A stretch of 64,000 nucleotides of DNA from Sciurus carolinensis (lineage: Eukaryota > Chordata > Mammalia > Rodentia > Sciuridae), in the NCBI RefSeq assembly GCF_902686445.1, contig NC_062213.1, positions 8,367,241 through 8,431,240 of the forward strand. The letters are read 5' to 3'. Below, in pieces: positions 12,991-22,208 of this stretch. The number at the start of each line of letters is the position of its first letter. Positions within the stretch are counted from its first letter, which is position 1. Below the pieces are notes generated by a model, which saw only the letters and a program-made list of their open reading frames with translations, did not search any database and was not told the DNA's origin. A program made the position numbers and the translations under genes.

Positions 12991-13318
12991 CACAGGGGTT
13001 GTCATCTCATAATCCTCCTCCCTCATAAGACAACATTGACATTATTTTGATAAATACAGGACTCCTGCATGAACCAGCTTTTACCTGTTGCTAATTGCCC
13101 AATAAGCCCTAACTTTATTTCTCCCATTACCATACAAAATGTAGCTTTTCTTTTATAATGTGCAGGATATCTTGTTTTGAACATTAAACTGCTTCTGTAG
13201 TGCCGTACTGGAAAAGGTTTATTGGATATATGGTCCAGGGCCATTGTCAACCATTGTCCCCTTTGCTGAGTGCTAAGTTGCTTCAGAGGTCATTTAACTT
13301 CTCATCTTGGAGTTACAG

Positions 13319-13678
13319 TGTTTCAGTCAGTTTTTTTTTTTTTTTGTCACTGTGACTAAAAGACCTGACCAGCACAATTATAGAGGAGGAAAAGTTTATT
13401 TGGTGGCTCACGGTTTCAGAGATATCAGTTCACAGACGGCAGGCTCCATTCCTCAGGGCTTGAGGTGAAGCAGGTCATCATGGAGGAAGAGTGTGGCAGA
13501 GGGAAGCAGCTCACATGATCAGGAAGCAGAGAGACTCCACTTGCCAGATACAAAATATGTACCCCAAAGGCACGCCCCCAATGCCCAGCTCCTCCAGCCA
13601 CACCCCACCTGCCTTCAGTCACCACTCAATCCCATCAGTGATTAATTCACTGATTGGGTTAAGGCTCTCATAACACCA
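13319..13678 (-). mobile_element. Solo LTR, squirrel MaLR-like family (copy 1, 5'-truncated)
   Basis: On the minus strand it contains the same ordered landmarks as the copies at 20.4, 35.9 and 59.7 kb: 'gagccttaacccaatcag', 'ggagtgtggctggag', 'atggagcctgcc' and 'gaccagcacaatt..ctgactgaaaca'. It begins with TG at 13,319, the LTR 3' boundary in reverse. It lacks roughly the first 75 bases of the LTR. No gag/pol/env frame is present. Confidence 0.75.
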
Positions 13679-13689
13679 AAGTGCTTGTA

Positions 13690-13740
13690 CACTCTTCCTT
13701 TCCTTCTCCCTCTCCTTCTCCCTCTCCCTCTCCTCTCCTC
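13690..13740. repeat. (CTCCCT)n-like pyrimidine tract
   Basis: A polypyrimidine simple repeat (ttccttctccctctccttctc pattern) separates two LTR fragments of opposite orientation. Confidence 0.9.
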
Positions 13741-13912
13741 CATGAGGGGTACAGCGAGAAGACAACTATCCACAAGACTTATCAGATACTGAAGCTGTAT
13801 GCACCTTGATCTTGGACTTGACAGCCTCCAGAACTGTGAGAGACTAATGCCCATTGTTTAAGCGGTCCAGTCTATGGCGTTTTGTTATAGCAACCTAAGC
13901 TGACTTATATGC
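13741..13912 (+). mobile_element. Old MaLR LTR 3' part (MST/MLT1-like)
   Basis: It contains the diagnostic MaLR 3' phrases 'ccttgatcttggacttga', 'cctccagaactgtgagaga', 'gtctatggcgttttgttatag' and a terminal 'taagctgactta'. This is a solo LTR relic of a nonautonomous ERVL-related element. Confidence 0.75.
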
Positions 13913-14049
13913 TCTTTGTCTGTCAATCCTAATATATGCAATGTTAACAGATAATTAAATGAATATCTAGATAATTTAGAATTATCTCAACATTTCTTAT
14001 TGTATGTACTCTTCATGACAGCTTTGTAAATATGCCTATTTTCTAGAAC

Positions 14050-14310
14050 AGTAAAGTTCAACAGGAGAATTTGGAGAACTCTAAGAAGTTCAAGATGGCT
14101 TAATGGTGAGAGGAACGGCATGAAAGAATTCACTGGACAGACAGGATAACTGCAGAGGCCAGACTGTGAAGGGCTTCTGTGCAGGTTCAGGAATCTGGTC
14201 TTTGACCTGCTGAGGCTCACGGTTGGAAAACTTCATCAAAGGAGCAACACGGTCAGATTAGCTAACATGCCAGAGATGATAGATCTGACAGCAGAATGTG
14301 GGTTGCCAAG
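14050..14310 (+). repeat. Ancient interspersed repeat (L2-like)
   Basis: The phrases 'gccagactgtgaagggcttctg' (given in part), 'ggaaaacttcatcaaaggagcaacacgg' (in part) and 'gacagcagaatgtgg' fall in the same order as in the repeat family at 9.5 kb. Confidence 0.45.
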
Positions 14311-14454
14311 GAGCAGGAACCCAAACAAGCAGGCTTGCAAAGGCAGCGCGACAAAGGCCTGCAAGAGTGAAGGAGACTTAGAGGTCATTTAACTCTCATT
14401 CTGGAGGTGCAGGAACTTGACCAACAGAGAGAAAAAGGAAACGTGTCTAGGGCC

Positions 14455-14660
14455 CTCCGGCTCAATCAAGAATGCATTCACAAACACTTATTGAGTCCCC
14501 AGGAGGTAGGACACCGTACTAAGGACCAGGGGCAGACTCACTGGTGTGCAAGAGACATGTTCTCAGTTAACAGTTTGTAAAGGGAAATGAATATTTTCAA
14601 ATTAAAGTAATTGTAACCATGCTATGGTGCGACAGGAGAAACGTGTGAACCTTACTAAGG
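14455..14660 (+). repeat. Ancient interspersed repeat (L2-like)
   Basis: The phrase 'cacaaacacttattgagtc', then 'aggacaccgtactaaggacc', then 'cagttaacagtttgtaa' match the start of the same ancient family. Confidence 0.45.
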
Positions 14661-14966
14661 TCAAGGTGCTACTAATTGGTGGAGCAAGCCTCAGGAGCAG
14701 GGAGTTCTGAGTCACAGGCCAGTGCTTCTCCATTCGCCAGGGCTGCCTCAGCTGCCTCATTCATGGACACATCAGTGATCACCCGATTACTGTTTGCTAA
14801 TTTGCCTATCTGAATAAAAACTCCCAAGGGGTAGGGCAGCCATCTGTAACTCCTATGCGCACAATCTGATAGCTTAATTGGTGTTATATGATAACATTAT
14901 GAGTAATAATGCTCTCATTTAAATAGCTGAATGATATAGCAATAAATATTGATAAATACCACCATA

Positions 14967-15078
14967 GGGCTGGGGTTGTAGCTCAGTGGTAGAGCGCTAG
15001 CCTAGCATGCGTCAGGTCCTGAGTTAAATCTCCAGCACTGAAAAAACAAACAAACAAACAGACAGACAGACAAAAACC
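14967..15078 (+). repeat. ID SINE with intact pol III boxes
   Basis: This is a nearly intact ID element derived from tRNA-Ala/BC1 RNA. It starts GGGCTGGGG and has an A box (tagctcagtgg, 14,979-14,989) and a recognisable B box (ggtcctgagttaaatc). It ends in an A-rich tail of CAAA and CAGA units. The B box has lost the TTCGA of the consensus (TTAAA), so transcription would probably be weak. Confidence 0.92.
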
Positions 15079-15865
15079 AGCCACCATGGTTAGCTTCATT
15101 AATGAAAATATTTTGATGGAAAGTAGAAAGAAAAAATTATTTCCTCCGGTACACTTCCCCCGGCAATGGTAAAGCCTGGGTGTGTACGGGCGGTTGTCTT
15201 CCTTTGGCCATTTGTCCCTCCATCCTTCAGTTGTGCCTCTTGACCACACCACACAGGCCCCCGTTGCCCCTCTAGTAACTGCTTCTCTGTCGGACAAAGA
15301 AGGGAAGAAGCACTTACCGTGGTCCTGCAGGAGTTGAGTTAAGCACTCTGTGTTTTCCACTGAATGACAGAACCCTGTGCTTTGGTGCTTGGGTTCTAAG
15401 GAGAAGGCCACAGTCAAACTGGTAACAGAAAGCAGAGCTGAGGCTGGAATTCCATGATCCCTACTGCTGGATGACCTGCACTGATGGAGCGCCTCTGGTT
15501 TCCCTGGGACTATGTGACATGCACATCACTTCAGAAGAGAACTAAAAGCAGCTGGAATCAAAGGGGTACTGACTGGTACTGACTGGTCACAGAGACTACG
15601 ATGACCCCTCTTTCCCCATTCCTCTCTCATGGTTAGGCCCATTATGGTAGGCTACTTAGGATCTTTGTCCATCTTCCCAAATTCTCCTCTCCAAGCCAGT
15701 GGACGGAATATAAAGGGAGGAGCCTTCCATGGAGAGGGTTTTGGTGGGAGAGGTTAGCCCAGTTCAGTCTGGCTTGGCTTACACTCAGCAAGAGTCCATG
15801 AGCAGGCAGTCACCAGAGGCAAGGGGAGGGCTTTGGAGGGATTCAGCTTTGTAGCCACAATGGGT
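15079..15865. other. Non-genic stretch
   Basis: No gene seen. A 144-codon minus-strand frame starting at 15,417 runs into the ID element and encodes part of its tail, so it is not credible as a gene. Confidence 0.5.
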
Positions 15866-15870
15866 GACAA

Positions 15871-16092
15871 GTATCTGGGATTGGACTCAGGGGCACTTAC
15901 CCCTGAGCCACATCCTCACCCCCATTATTATTATTATTAGTAGTAGTAGTAGTAGTAATAGTATTGCGACAGAGTCCCACTAAGTTGCTTAGGGTCTCAC
16001 TAAGTTGCTGAGGTTGGCCTTGAATTTGTGATCCTCCTGCCTCAGCCTCCTGAGTTGCTGGAATTACAGGCATGCACCACCACACCTGGCTG
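15871..16092 (-). repeat. Composite 7SL-like/ID SINE with internal trinucleotide repeat
   Basis: The same composite SINE as at 6.0 kb. The joint between the ID half and the 7SL-like half has expanded into an (ATT)n(AGT)n microsatellite at about 15,923-15,964. The 7SL-like half has a duplicated 'cactaagttgct' segment. Confidence 0.88.
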
Positions 16093-16755
16093 CACAATGT
16101 ATTTTTTTAACCTACTTCATTGAAGAAGGCAGGAAAGTTGGAGTAGGATAAGGTGTGTAAATGCCAGGACAGAGAGGGAGCAGAGGCAAAGTTTAGTAAT
16201 TGGATGTGTTTATAAAACTGATCAGCTCCAGACTTCTGTGTATGTCCCGGTGGTTGGTGGCCTCCCGGCACTGGGATTTGAACGAATGTGGCTGTGGAAG
16301 GACACGTCTGAGGGGGATGGGACCAAGCTCAACCTCTCTGTCCCCAGGCCTGAGCTTCAAACACACTCAGGCCCCTTCTAGGGGTTTGAGTTTTCCGCCT
16401 ATCTATCTCCATCCTCCCGTCTGCACACTTCCCTGCTGGTGCCCTTTGAGCCTGCTGCTGCAGTCCCGGGGCCAGGCCTCATCTGAGCAAGACAGGCCTC
16501 AGGGTCCCGTCCCATCTCCCAGGTTCAGGCCCAGTCTTCTCCTCACCCTGATGCTGCATTCTCGTAGCTCCTTCGTTACTGCAGCTCCAGGGTCCCTGCC
16601 TCGCTCCTGGGGCCCTCGGGTCCTGCTACGCACCATCTCTGCACCTGCTCTCTGCCTTTTCTTGTTCCTGCCTCAACCAACACATCCAGAAAAACACTAT
16701 TATTTTTCTCAGGTGCCATCATGTGTACTTAAAAAATCCAAAGGAATCTATAGCT
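16093..16755. other. Non-genic stretch, GC-rich
   Basis: A 185-codon plus-strand frame at 16,200-16,757 is open mainly because the sequence is rich in C and T. It has no recognisable domain and ends at the L1 boundary. I do not call it a gene. Confidence 0.45.
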
Positions 16756-17399
16756 AAACCATCACTGATAACAAAAATAGCAATATACAAAAAATCATCT
16801 ATTTCTCTAGTCTAGTAAAAAATAGTTGAAAGTATCCTTTAAAATGATACCCACCAAAGGTATAATTTTTAAAGTATCAATTACTTAGGAATAAATCTGT
16901 GAAAAGGTAAAGCATTAAAACTTACTGAGAGACTTGACAAACTAAATAAAGGAGTGCTATACCATGTTTGTGAGTCTGTGAGTTAGAAAAATCATTATTT
17001 CTTAAATGTCAGCGCCTCTCAAGTGATCTATAGATTCAGTATGATCCCAATCAGAATCTCAAGTGGTTTTATTTTATGGAATTTAACAAGCTGCTGGTGG
17101 AAGAAAGGAAAAATGTGGGATGATTTGTTTTATAAGTATCAAGATATAGTGTTAAAGCTATCAAGATGGTATGATATCCAAGCAACTTTTTTTTTAATAG
17201 CCCAGTGAAACTAAATAGTTTAGAAATAAATCTCACATCCATGGGCTTGATTTATAACAGAAATGGCTGCAGGTCAAGGATAGTGTTTTCAATAAATGAT
17301 AGGACAGATTTCCATAGTGGAAAAACTGAGACCATAGCCCCTCCCCACGCTACATGTAAAATCACATAGACTTCATGGAACCCCAGAATCCACAGATTG

Positions 17400-17692
17400 G
17401 AATCAGACACCCATGGATGAATGTTGAGAGGTGAGTCCATGTGCCAGGTGGGATCTACTCAAGAGGGCCTCACCCTCATGAGCGGTCAGGGCCCTTATAA
17501 AAGAGCTTCCTTTCCCTTCCATGTGGAGATGCAGAAGGTGTGGTCCACGAGGGACACGTCCTTCCCAGACACTGAAGCCATGGCAGCTTGATCTTGGACT
17601 TCTGAACCTTCAAAACAGTGAGCAATACTTTTCTGTTGCTTATGAATTACTCTGTGTTTTGTTTTAGCAGCAGAACCATGCATGACACAGAC
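17400..17692 (+). mobile_element. MaLR LTR (MST/MLT1-like) nested in L1
   Basis: It contains 'agggcccttataaaagagct' (LTR TATA region), 'cttgatcttggacttctg', 'aaaacagtgagcaatact' and 'tctgtgttttgttttagcag'. L1 sequence resumes on the right ('cttttagaaaatagtgtaag'), which shows that it inserted into the L1. Confidence 0.75.
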
Positions 17693-17782
17693 CAATATGA
17701 TGGGCTAAGGACTGAGCTTTTAGAAAATAGTGTAAGAGGATGTCTTCATAACTTTGGACTATATGTCTGTTTTAAAATGTTG

Positions 17783-17908
17783 TTTTTAGTTGTAGATGGA
17801 CACAGTATCTTTATTTAATTAATTTATTTTTATTGGTGCTGAGGATCAAACTCAGTGCCTCACACGTGTGAAGCAAGCACTGTACCACTGAGCTACAACC
17901 CCAGGCCC
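17783..17908 (-). repeat. ID SINE with extended 3' region, nested in L1
   Basis: The minus-strand ID body (ggcctggggttgtagctcag, then gagtttgatcctcagcacc) is followed by a T-rich (plus strand) extension, 'ttttagttgtagatggacac'. A similar extension is present in the ID copy at 51.05 kb, so it seems to be part of a subfamily, not flanking DNA. Confidence 0.85.
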
Positions 17909-18933
17909 CGGACTATTTATTTTTCTTAATATAAAGAAGCACTTAATAAAAAGGAAAAGTGTTAAGTTGCGTTATTTTAATTTTATTAAAAATTAAAACT
18001 ACTGTTCATCAAAAGAGTTAAAGTGCAAGTCACGGGGAGTGGGGGGGGAGAACACATTTAAGTCTTAAGTGGCTAATGCCCAAAATAGGTAAGGCATACT
18101 AAGAATAAATGAGAAAAGTAGACAATCTGGTAGGAAAAAATTGGGTACAGATTTAAGCATGTACCACTCATGAAGTGATACCTCAATGGCCCATGGACTT
18201 CTGAAAGGTGCTTAACCTGGTGGTTAGCTAGGACAAACTGAAATCAGAATGAGCTACAACCGACCACTTAGGTGATTGGAAAAGGTAAAAAGACTGACAA
18301 TACCACAGGTTGGTTAGGGTGTGAAGATCGGAAAACTCATGTTCCTAGTGACAAGAAGGTGACCTGGTTATACTGCTGTGACAAACACATTGTATTATTG
18401 AGTATAGCTGAATATTCCACGTACCTTAGAGATGCACACATTTACACAGACCAAGAAACACGTGCGAGCGACAGTGCTCAAAGCAACATTTTTCAAAATT
18501 ACCAAAACCTAGAGACGGGTGAAATGCCTGCTCTTTGGGATATTCATATAGTGTATTACTACGCAGCAAGAAAATAAATATTTCAGTTACCGGCAGCAGT
18601 GCGATGAATCTGGAAACACTGAGCCAAGTAAAAGTGTCGTAAAAGAATAATACAGTATAGCTCCATTTTTAAATAGTTTAAAACCAGATAAAACCAATAT
18701 GTAGTCTAGGGAGGCATCTGCAGGCAATTAAACAACAATGAAAAGCAAGGAAATGGCCACTGGGAAAGGGCGCCGTTACTTCTTGGCGGTGGGGAGAGGG
18801 GTTATGGGCTAGAACATGGAGGAGACTCCGAGGTGCTCTTGGTGTTCTGTTTCTCGGCCTGGGGAGAGACTGCATGGTGGTCACTTAACAATCATGTGTT
18901 AAACTGTACATATACATCTTGTGCTTTTGTATA

Positions 18934-19142
18934 TATATATATTTTTTGTATATATATATTTTGTGTGTGTGTGTGTGTATATATATGTGTATCTATATAT
19001 GTATGTATGTATATATATGTATATATATGAATCTATATATGTATGTATGTATGTATATGTATATATATGTGTGTCTATATATGTATGTATGTATATATAT
19101 ATATATGTGTGTACCTATATATGTATGTATACATATATATAT
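18934..19142. repeat. (TA/TG/TATG)n microsatellite with 40-42 bp higher-order period
   Basis: About 210 bp made only of TA, TG and GTAT units. A motif [t/c]ctatatatgtatgta recurs at 18,992, 19,032, 19,074 and 19,114, spaced 40, 42 and 40 bases. The array abuts the 3' tail side of an ID SINE (19,143-19,200, minus strand), so it probably grew from that tail. Confidence 0.93.
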
Positions 19143-19200
19143 TTGGTACTGGGGATTTAACTCAGGGGCACTTAATCATTGAGCCACATCCCCAGTCCTT
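19143..19200 (-). repeat. ID SINE fragment
   Basis: Read on minus: 'ggactggggatgtggctcaatg', ending 'ggtacc'-like. This is the canonical ID 5' to 3' order. Its 3' tail leads directly into the TA/TG microsatellite. Confidence 0.85.
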
Positions 19201-20180
19201 TCACAAATACTTTAAAACTAACAAAACCCCAGATTTCAGTTTTAAAATCTAATCAACATGTGATTTTGTGATAAAATGGATAGATCTATCTGAACAAACT
19301 CCACACATTTATTATAAGCTTTGTTTCTTGTTATCCACATTTTATTAACTCTGAACTCCATCAATATCAAAGTCCAGGTGTCTGTCATCCAGCTGGTGTC
19401 ATCCAGACCTGACATGCTTTAGATGAATTCACATCTTCTACTAAGACTTTCATGTGATATAGAGGCCTTCATTATAATAAAAAGGAATTTGCAACACAAA
19501 GTTGTAGGGCCTCAGAAAAAGGAAAATAAAATAAGAACAAATAGAAGCCTAGACCAAGACTCTATTCCAGCTGAACTAGAGGTTGTGATCCACCCAAGTT
19601 TTTTCTTCACAGTTATAAGTTCCATAAATGTAGTTCAAGGTACAAGTTTGATATGTTTGGCTATATTTTTGAAATGTAAAGGTTATAAATAATAGTATTT
19701 AGAAACATTTTTAGAATCGTGCTAATTTGATGTTTTGAATTAATAGGATAGTTTTAATTTTTAAAAACATCTACTAAGATTGTCCAGAGTGCAGGCAGGA
19801 TGATGAGTGATCTGGAAGTCGAGTCCTGTGGTGAATGGTGGAGAGCCTGGGAAGGCATGGTCTTAGGGAAGATACGAGAGTGGTTACGAAGTATTTGAGT
19901 GGCACTCAGAAGAGGTTTCTTCTCCAGCGTGCTGCAAAGAGCAAACTTAAAGGCCATTCATAGAATGGTAGATTTCAAGCTAAGACGATTTCTACATTCA
20001 AAGCTGATGAAACCTGGCAGGGGCTTCCTTATAAAGTGTTAGACAGGAAAGACCCAGTGAAGAGGACAGGCACGGGTAGAGAGGCTGAGACGGAAAAGTA
20101 AGATGATACTTCACAAATCGCAACCAGCAAAGACCCTGGGACCTGATAGACAGGCAACCAGTCCCATCTTTCTATACTGG
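19201..20180. other. Non-genic stretch
   Basis: No gene or confident repeat is recognised. Confidence 0.4.
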
Positions 20181-20205
20181 ATATATATATATATATATAT
20201 ATATT
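20181..20205. repeat. (AT)n microsatellite
   Basis: Twelve uninterrupted AT dinucleotides. Confidence 0.95.
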
Positions 20206-20376
20206 TCCTTATATATAAAATGGGAGTAATAATGGCAACTGATTCATCTCACAGGACTTTTCAATAAGTAAATAAAGGAAAGCATTATTGGTGACCTTTG
20301 AGGAAATCCCTTTAGCAGGGTCATGGATCCCAGAATCAAAAGGCAGCAATGAAGGGAACCTTTACTTCTTACCCCC

Positions 20377-20794
20377 TGCTCTGGTTTGGATGTGAGGTGC
20401 CCCACAAAAGCTCACATGTGAGACAATGCAAGAAGGGTCAGAGGAGAAATGATTGGGTTGAGAGAGCCTTAACCCAATTGGTGATTTAATCCCCTGATAG
20501 GGATTGTCTGAGTGGTGACGAGAGGTAGGTGTGGGAATTGTGGCGTGGCCTTGGGTATATATTCGTATCTGGCCAGTGGACTCTCTCTCTGCCTGCTGAT
20601 CAGCATGGGAACTGTTTTCCTGTGCCACACTCTTCTGCCATGATGTTCAGCCTCGCCTTGAGCCCTGAGGAATGGAGCTGGCCTTCTGTGGACCGAGACC
20701 TCTGAAATCGTGAGCCCTCAAATAAAACTTTCCTCCCTTACAATTGTGCTGGTCAGGTCCTTCAGTCACAGCTACAGAAGAGCTGGCTGAAATG
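20377..20794 (+). mobile_element. Solo LTR, squirrel MaLR-like family (copy 2, near full length)
   Basis: It starts TGCTCTGGTTTGGATGTGAGG and runs through 'gagagccttaacccaattgg', 'aatggagctggccttctgtg' and 'cctctgaaatcgtgagccctc'. It ends 'agagctggctgaaatg'. The layout (TG start, a TTTGGATGTG opening, a Kozak-like 'gccatgatg' and an AATAAA-like 'caaataaaac' polyadenylation signal near the end) is that of a MaLR-type LTR. About 418 bp. No internal retroviral sequence. Confidence 0.8.
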
Positions 20795-21230
20795 CCCCTG
20801 ATGAACTCTCCCTCGCCTAGAAACCATATTTGCCTATGGTGACTATTTCTATGAAAACTGGCACAAAGGCGACCCCCTAGCTAATCTAACTAGGCAAAAG
20901 AATTTATGGTTTCCTGTCATCATAAGGCCCCATTTTCCCCTCTTCTATGGTGGAGAAAGTAGTAAAGTCCAAGTCCAACTCAGGCCTCACCATCCCCTCC
21001 CCTTACTGGAACATTCATCCAGCTGTGGGCTGAGGGCAGAACCTTTCTGCATTCGTAGCTTTAGGGTCTGGGACTGTCTCACCCATGGCACAGTCCCCGC
21101 AGCAGGCACAAGGCAGTGCAGGTGGAACCTGGGCCCTGGGAGGCGCTGCTTGGGTGGGGAGGTAGAGCAGGGGACAGGACAGCAGAATTCCTGGTCTGGA
21201 CCCTTGCCCAGCCTGCCTGTGGCACTCTCT
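20795..21230. other. Non-genic stretch
   Basis: GC-rich, with chance frames only. No feature recognised. Confidence 0.4.
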
Positions 21231-21234
21231 TCGC

Positions 21235-21775
21235 TCAGTGTGGGTGGGACTCAACGCGCGTATTTCCTTCCCACGATTAGGTAAAAGGGTGACGAGATTT
21301 TGCAGATGAATGAAGGTCCAAATGACTGACCACGTTCATCAAGAGAGGTTATGGTGGGTGTGCGTGAGCAAGCCTGGTGAGCCCCTCCAGGGGAATGAGG
21401 GACTTGAAGTGCAGGAGAGCGCCCTGCTGGTTTTGAAGAACTAAGCTGCCGCATTGCAGGAGGACCACGGAGGGAGCAGCGTGGCAAGAGATCCATGGGC
21501 TCTAGGAGTTGAGAGTGGCCCTGCTGGCCACCAGCAAGACAACAGGGACCTAAGTCAACAATCATGAGGAGATGGATTCTGCCAACCATCGGTGAGCCTG
21601 GATGAAAACCTTGAGCTTCGATGAGAACACTTGGCCAACACCTTGATTTCAGCAGGGTAAGAGGCTAACATTCAGCGATTCTGACCCAGGACATGTGATA
21701 AATTTGGGTTGCTCTCACTTACTTCAGGCACTAAGTTTGTGATCACATGCTATGCAGCAATAGAACACTAATGTC
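21235..21775 (+). mobile_element. Old MLT1-like MaLR LTR
   Basis: The ordered phrases 'gctggttttgaagaactaag', 'gcaagagatccatgggc', 'atggattctgccaacc', 'acaccttgatttcag', 'gcactaagtttgtga' and 'gcagcaatagaacactaat' follow an MLT1-type LTR 3' half. Sequence divergence is high. Confidence 0.65.
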
Positions 21776-22012
21776 TGGGTGAGAAACTCTTTGGCCCATC
21801 CCTACTACTATCTCATTACAGCTCACATTTTCTATCTCAGTGCAGTGAAGAACCAATGTGATGACCCCTTTTCCCAGAAAGGAAAGGTAGTGTTGCTTGG
21901 CAGACCCTGAGCAGAGATATACCTCCCCAGGTGCCTGGCAATAGAAAGAGGTAGATGAGTGAGTTCTTTTCTCATTCCATCACTAAGAATAGTGATAAGA
22001 CCGAAGGAGAGC

Positions 22013-22208
22013 CGCATGCAGCAGTGCACACCTGCAATCCCAGTGACTATGAGGATCTTGAGTTCAAAACCAGCCCTAGCAAGAGTGAGGCACTAAGCAA
22101 CTTGGTGAGCCCCTATCTCTAAAATACAAAAAACAGGGTTAGGGATGTGGCTCAGAGGTCGAGTGCCCCCGAGTTCAATCCCCAGCACCACCCCACCAAA
22201 AAAAAAAG
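22013..22208 (+). repeat. Composite 7SL-like/ID SINE
   Basis: A sense copy: 'gtgcacacctgcaatccc', 'ttgagttcaaaaccagcc' and 'aagcaacttggtgag' form the 7SL-like half. 'ggttagggatgtggctcag' and 'cgagttcaatccccag' form the ID half, followed by an A-rich tail. Confidence 0.9.

Larger units (their letters stand above)
16756..18690 (+). mobile_element. Old L1 ORF2 3' end and 3' UTR, interrupted
   Basis: Diverged LINE-1 in sense orientation. Visible landmarks are the ORF2 reverse-transcriptase tail ('gatctatagattcagtatga', 'cagaatctcaagtgg'), the 'tttcaataaatgatagga' region, 'actgttcatcaaaagagtt', and the 3' end ('tcatatagtgtattactacg', 'gtgcgatgaatctgg'). Frames are broken throughout. It is interrupted by a MaLR LTR (about 17,400-17,690) and an ID SINE (17,783-17,908), so the L1 is the oldest of the three. 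Confidence 0.8.

Noticed and set aside
14983..15417. 144-codon minus-strand open frame
   Set aside because: Its C-terminal part is translated ID SINE and tail sequence.
16200..16757. 185-codon plus-strand open frame
   Set aside because: It has no homology that I recognise, is CT-rich, ends at an L1 boundary and has no promoter or splice context.
18833..19252. Several Tyr/Ile/Cys/Val-rich frames
   Set aside because: They are translations of the TA/TG microsatellite.
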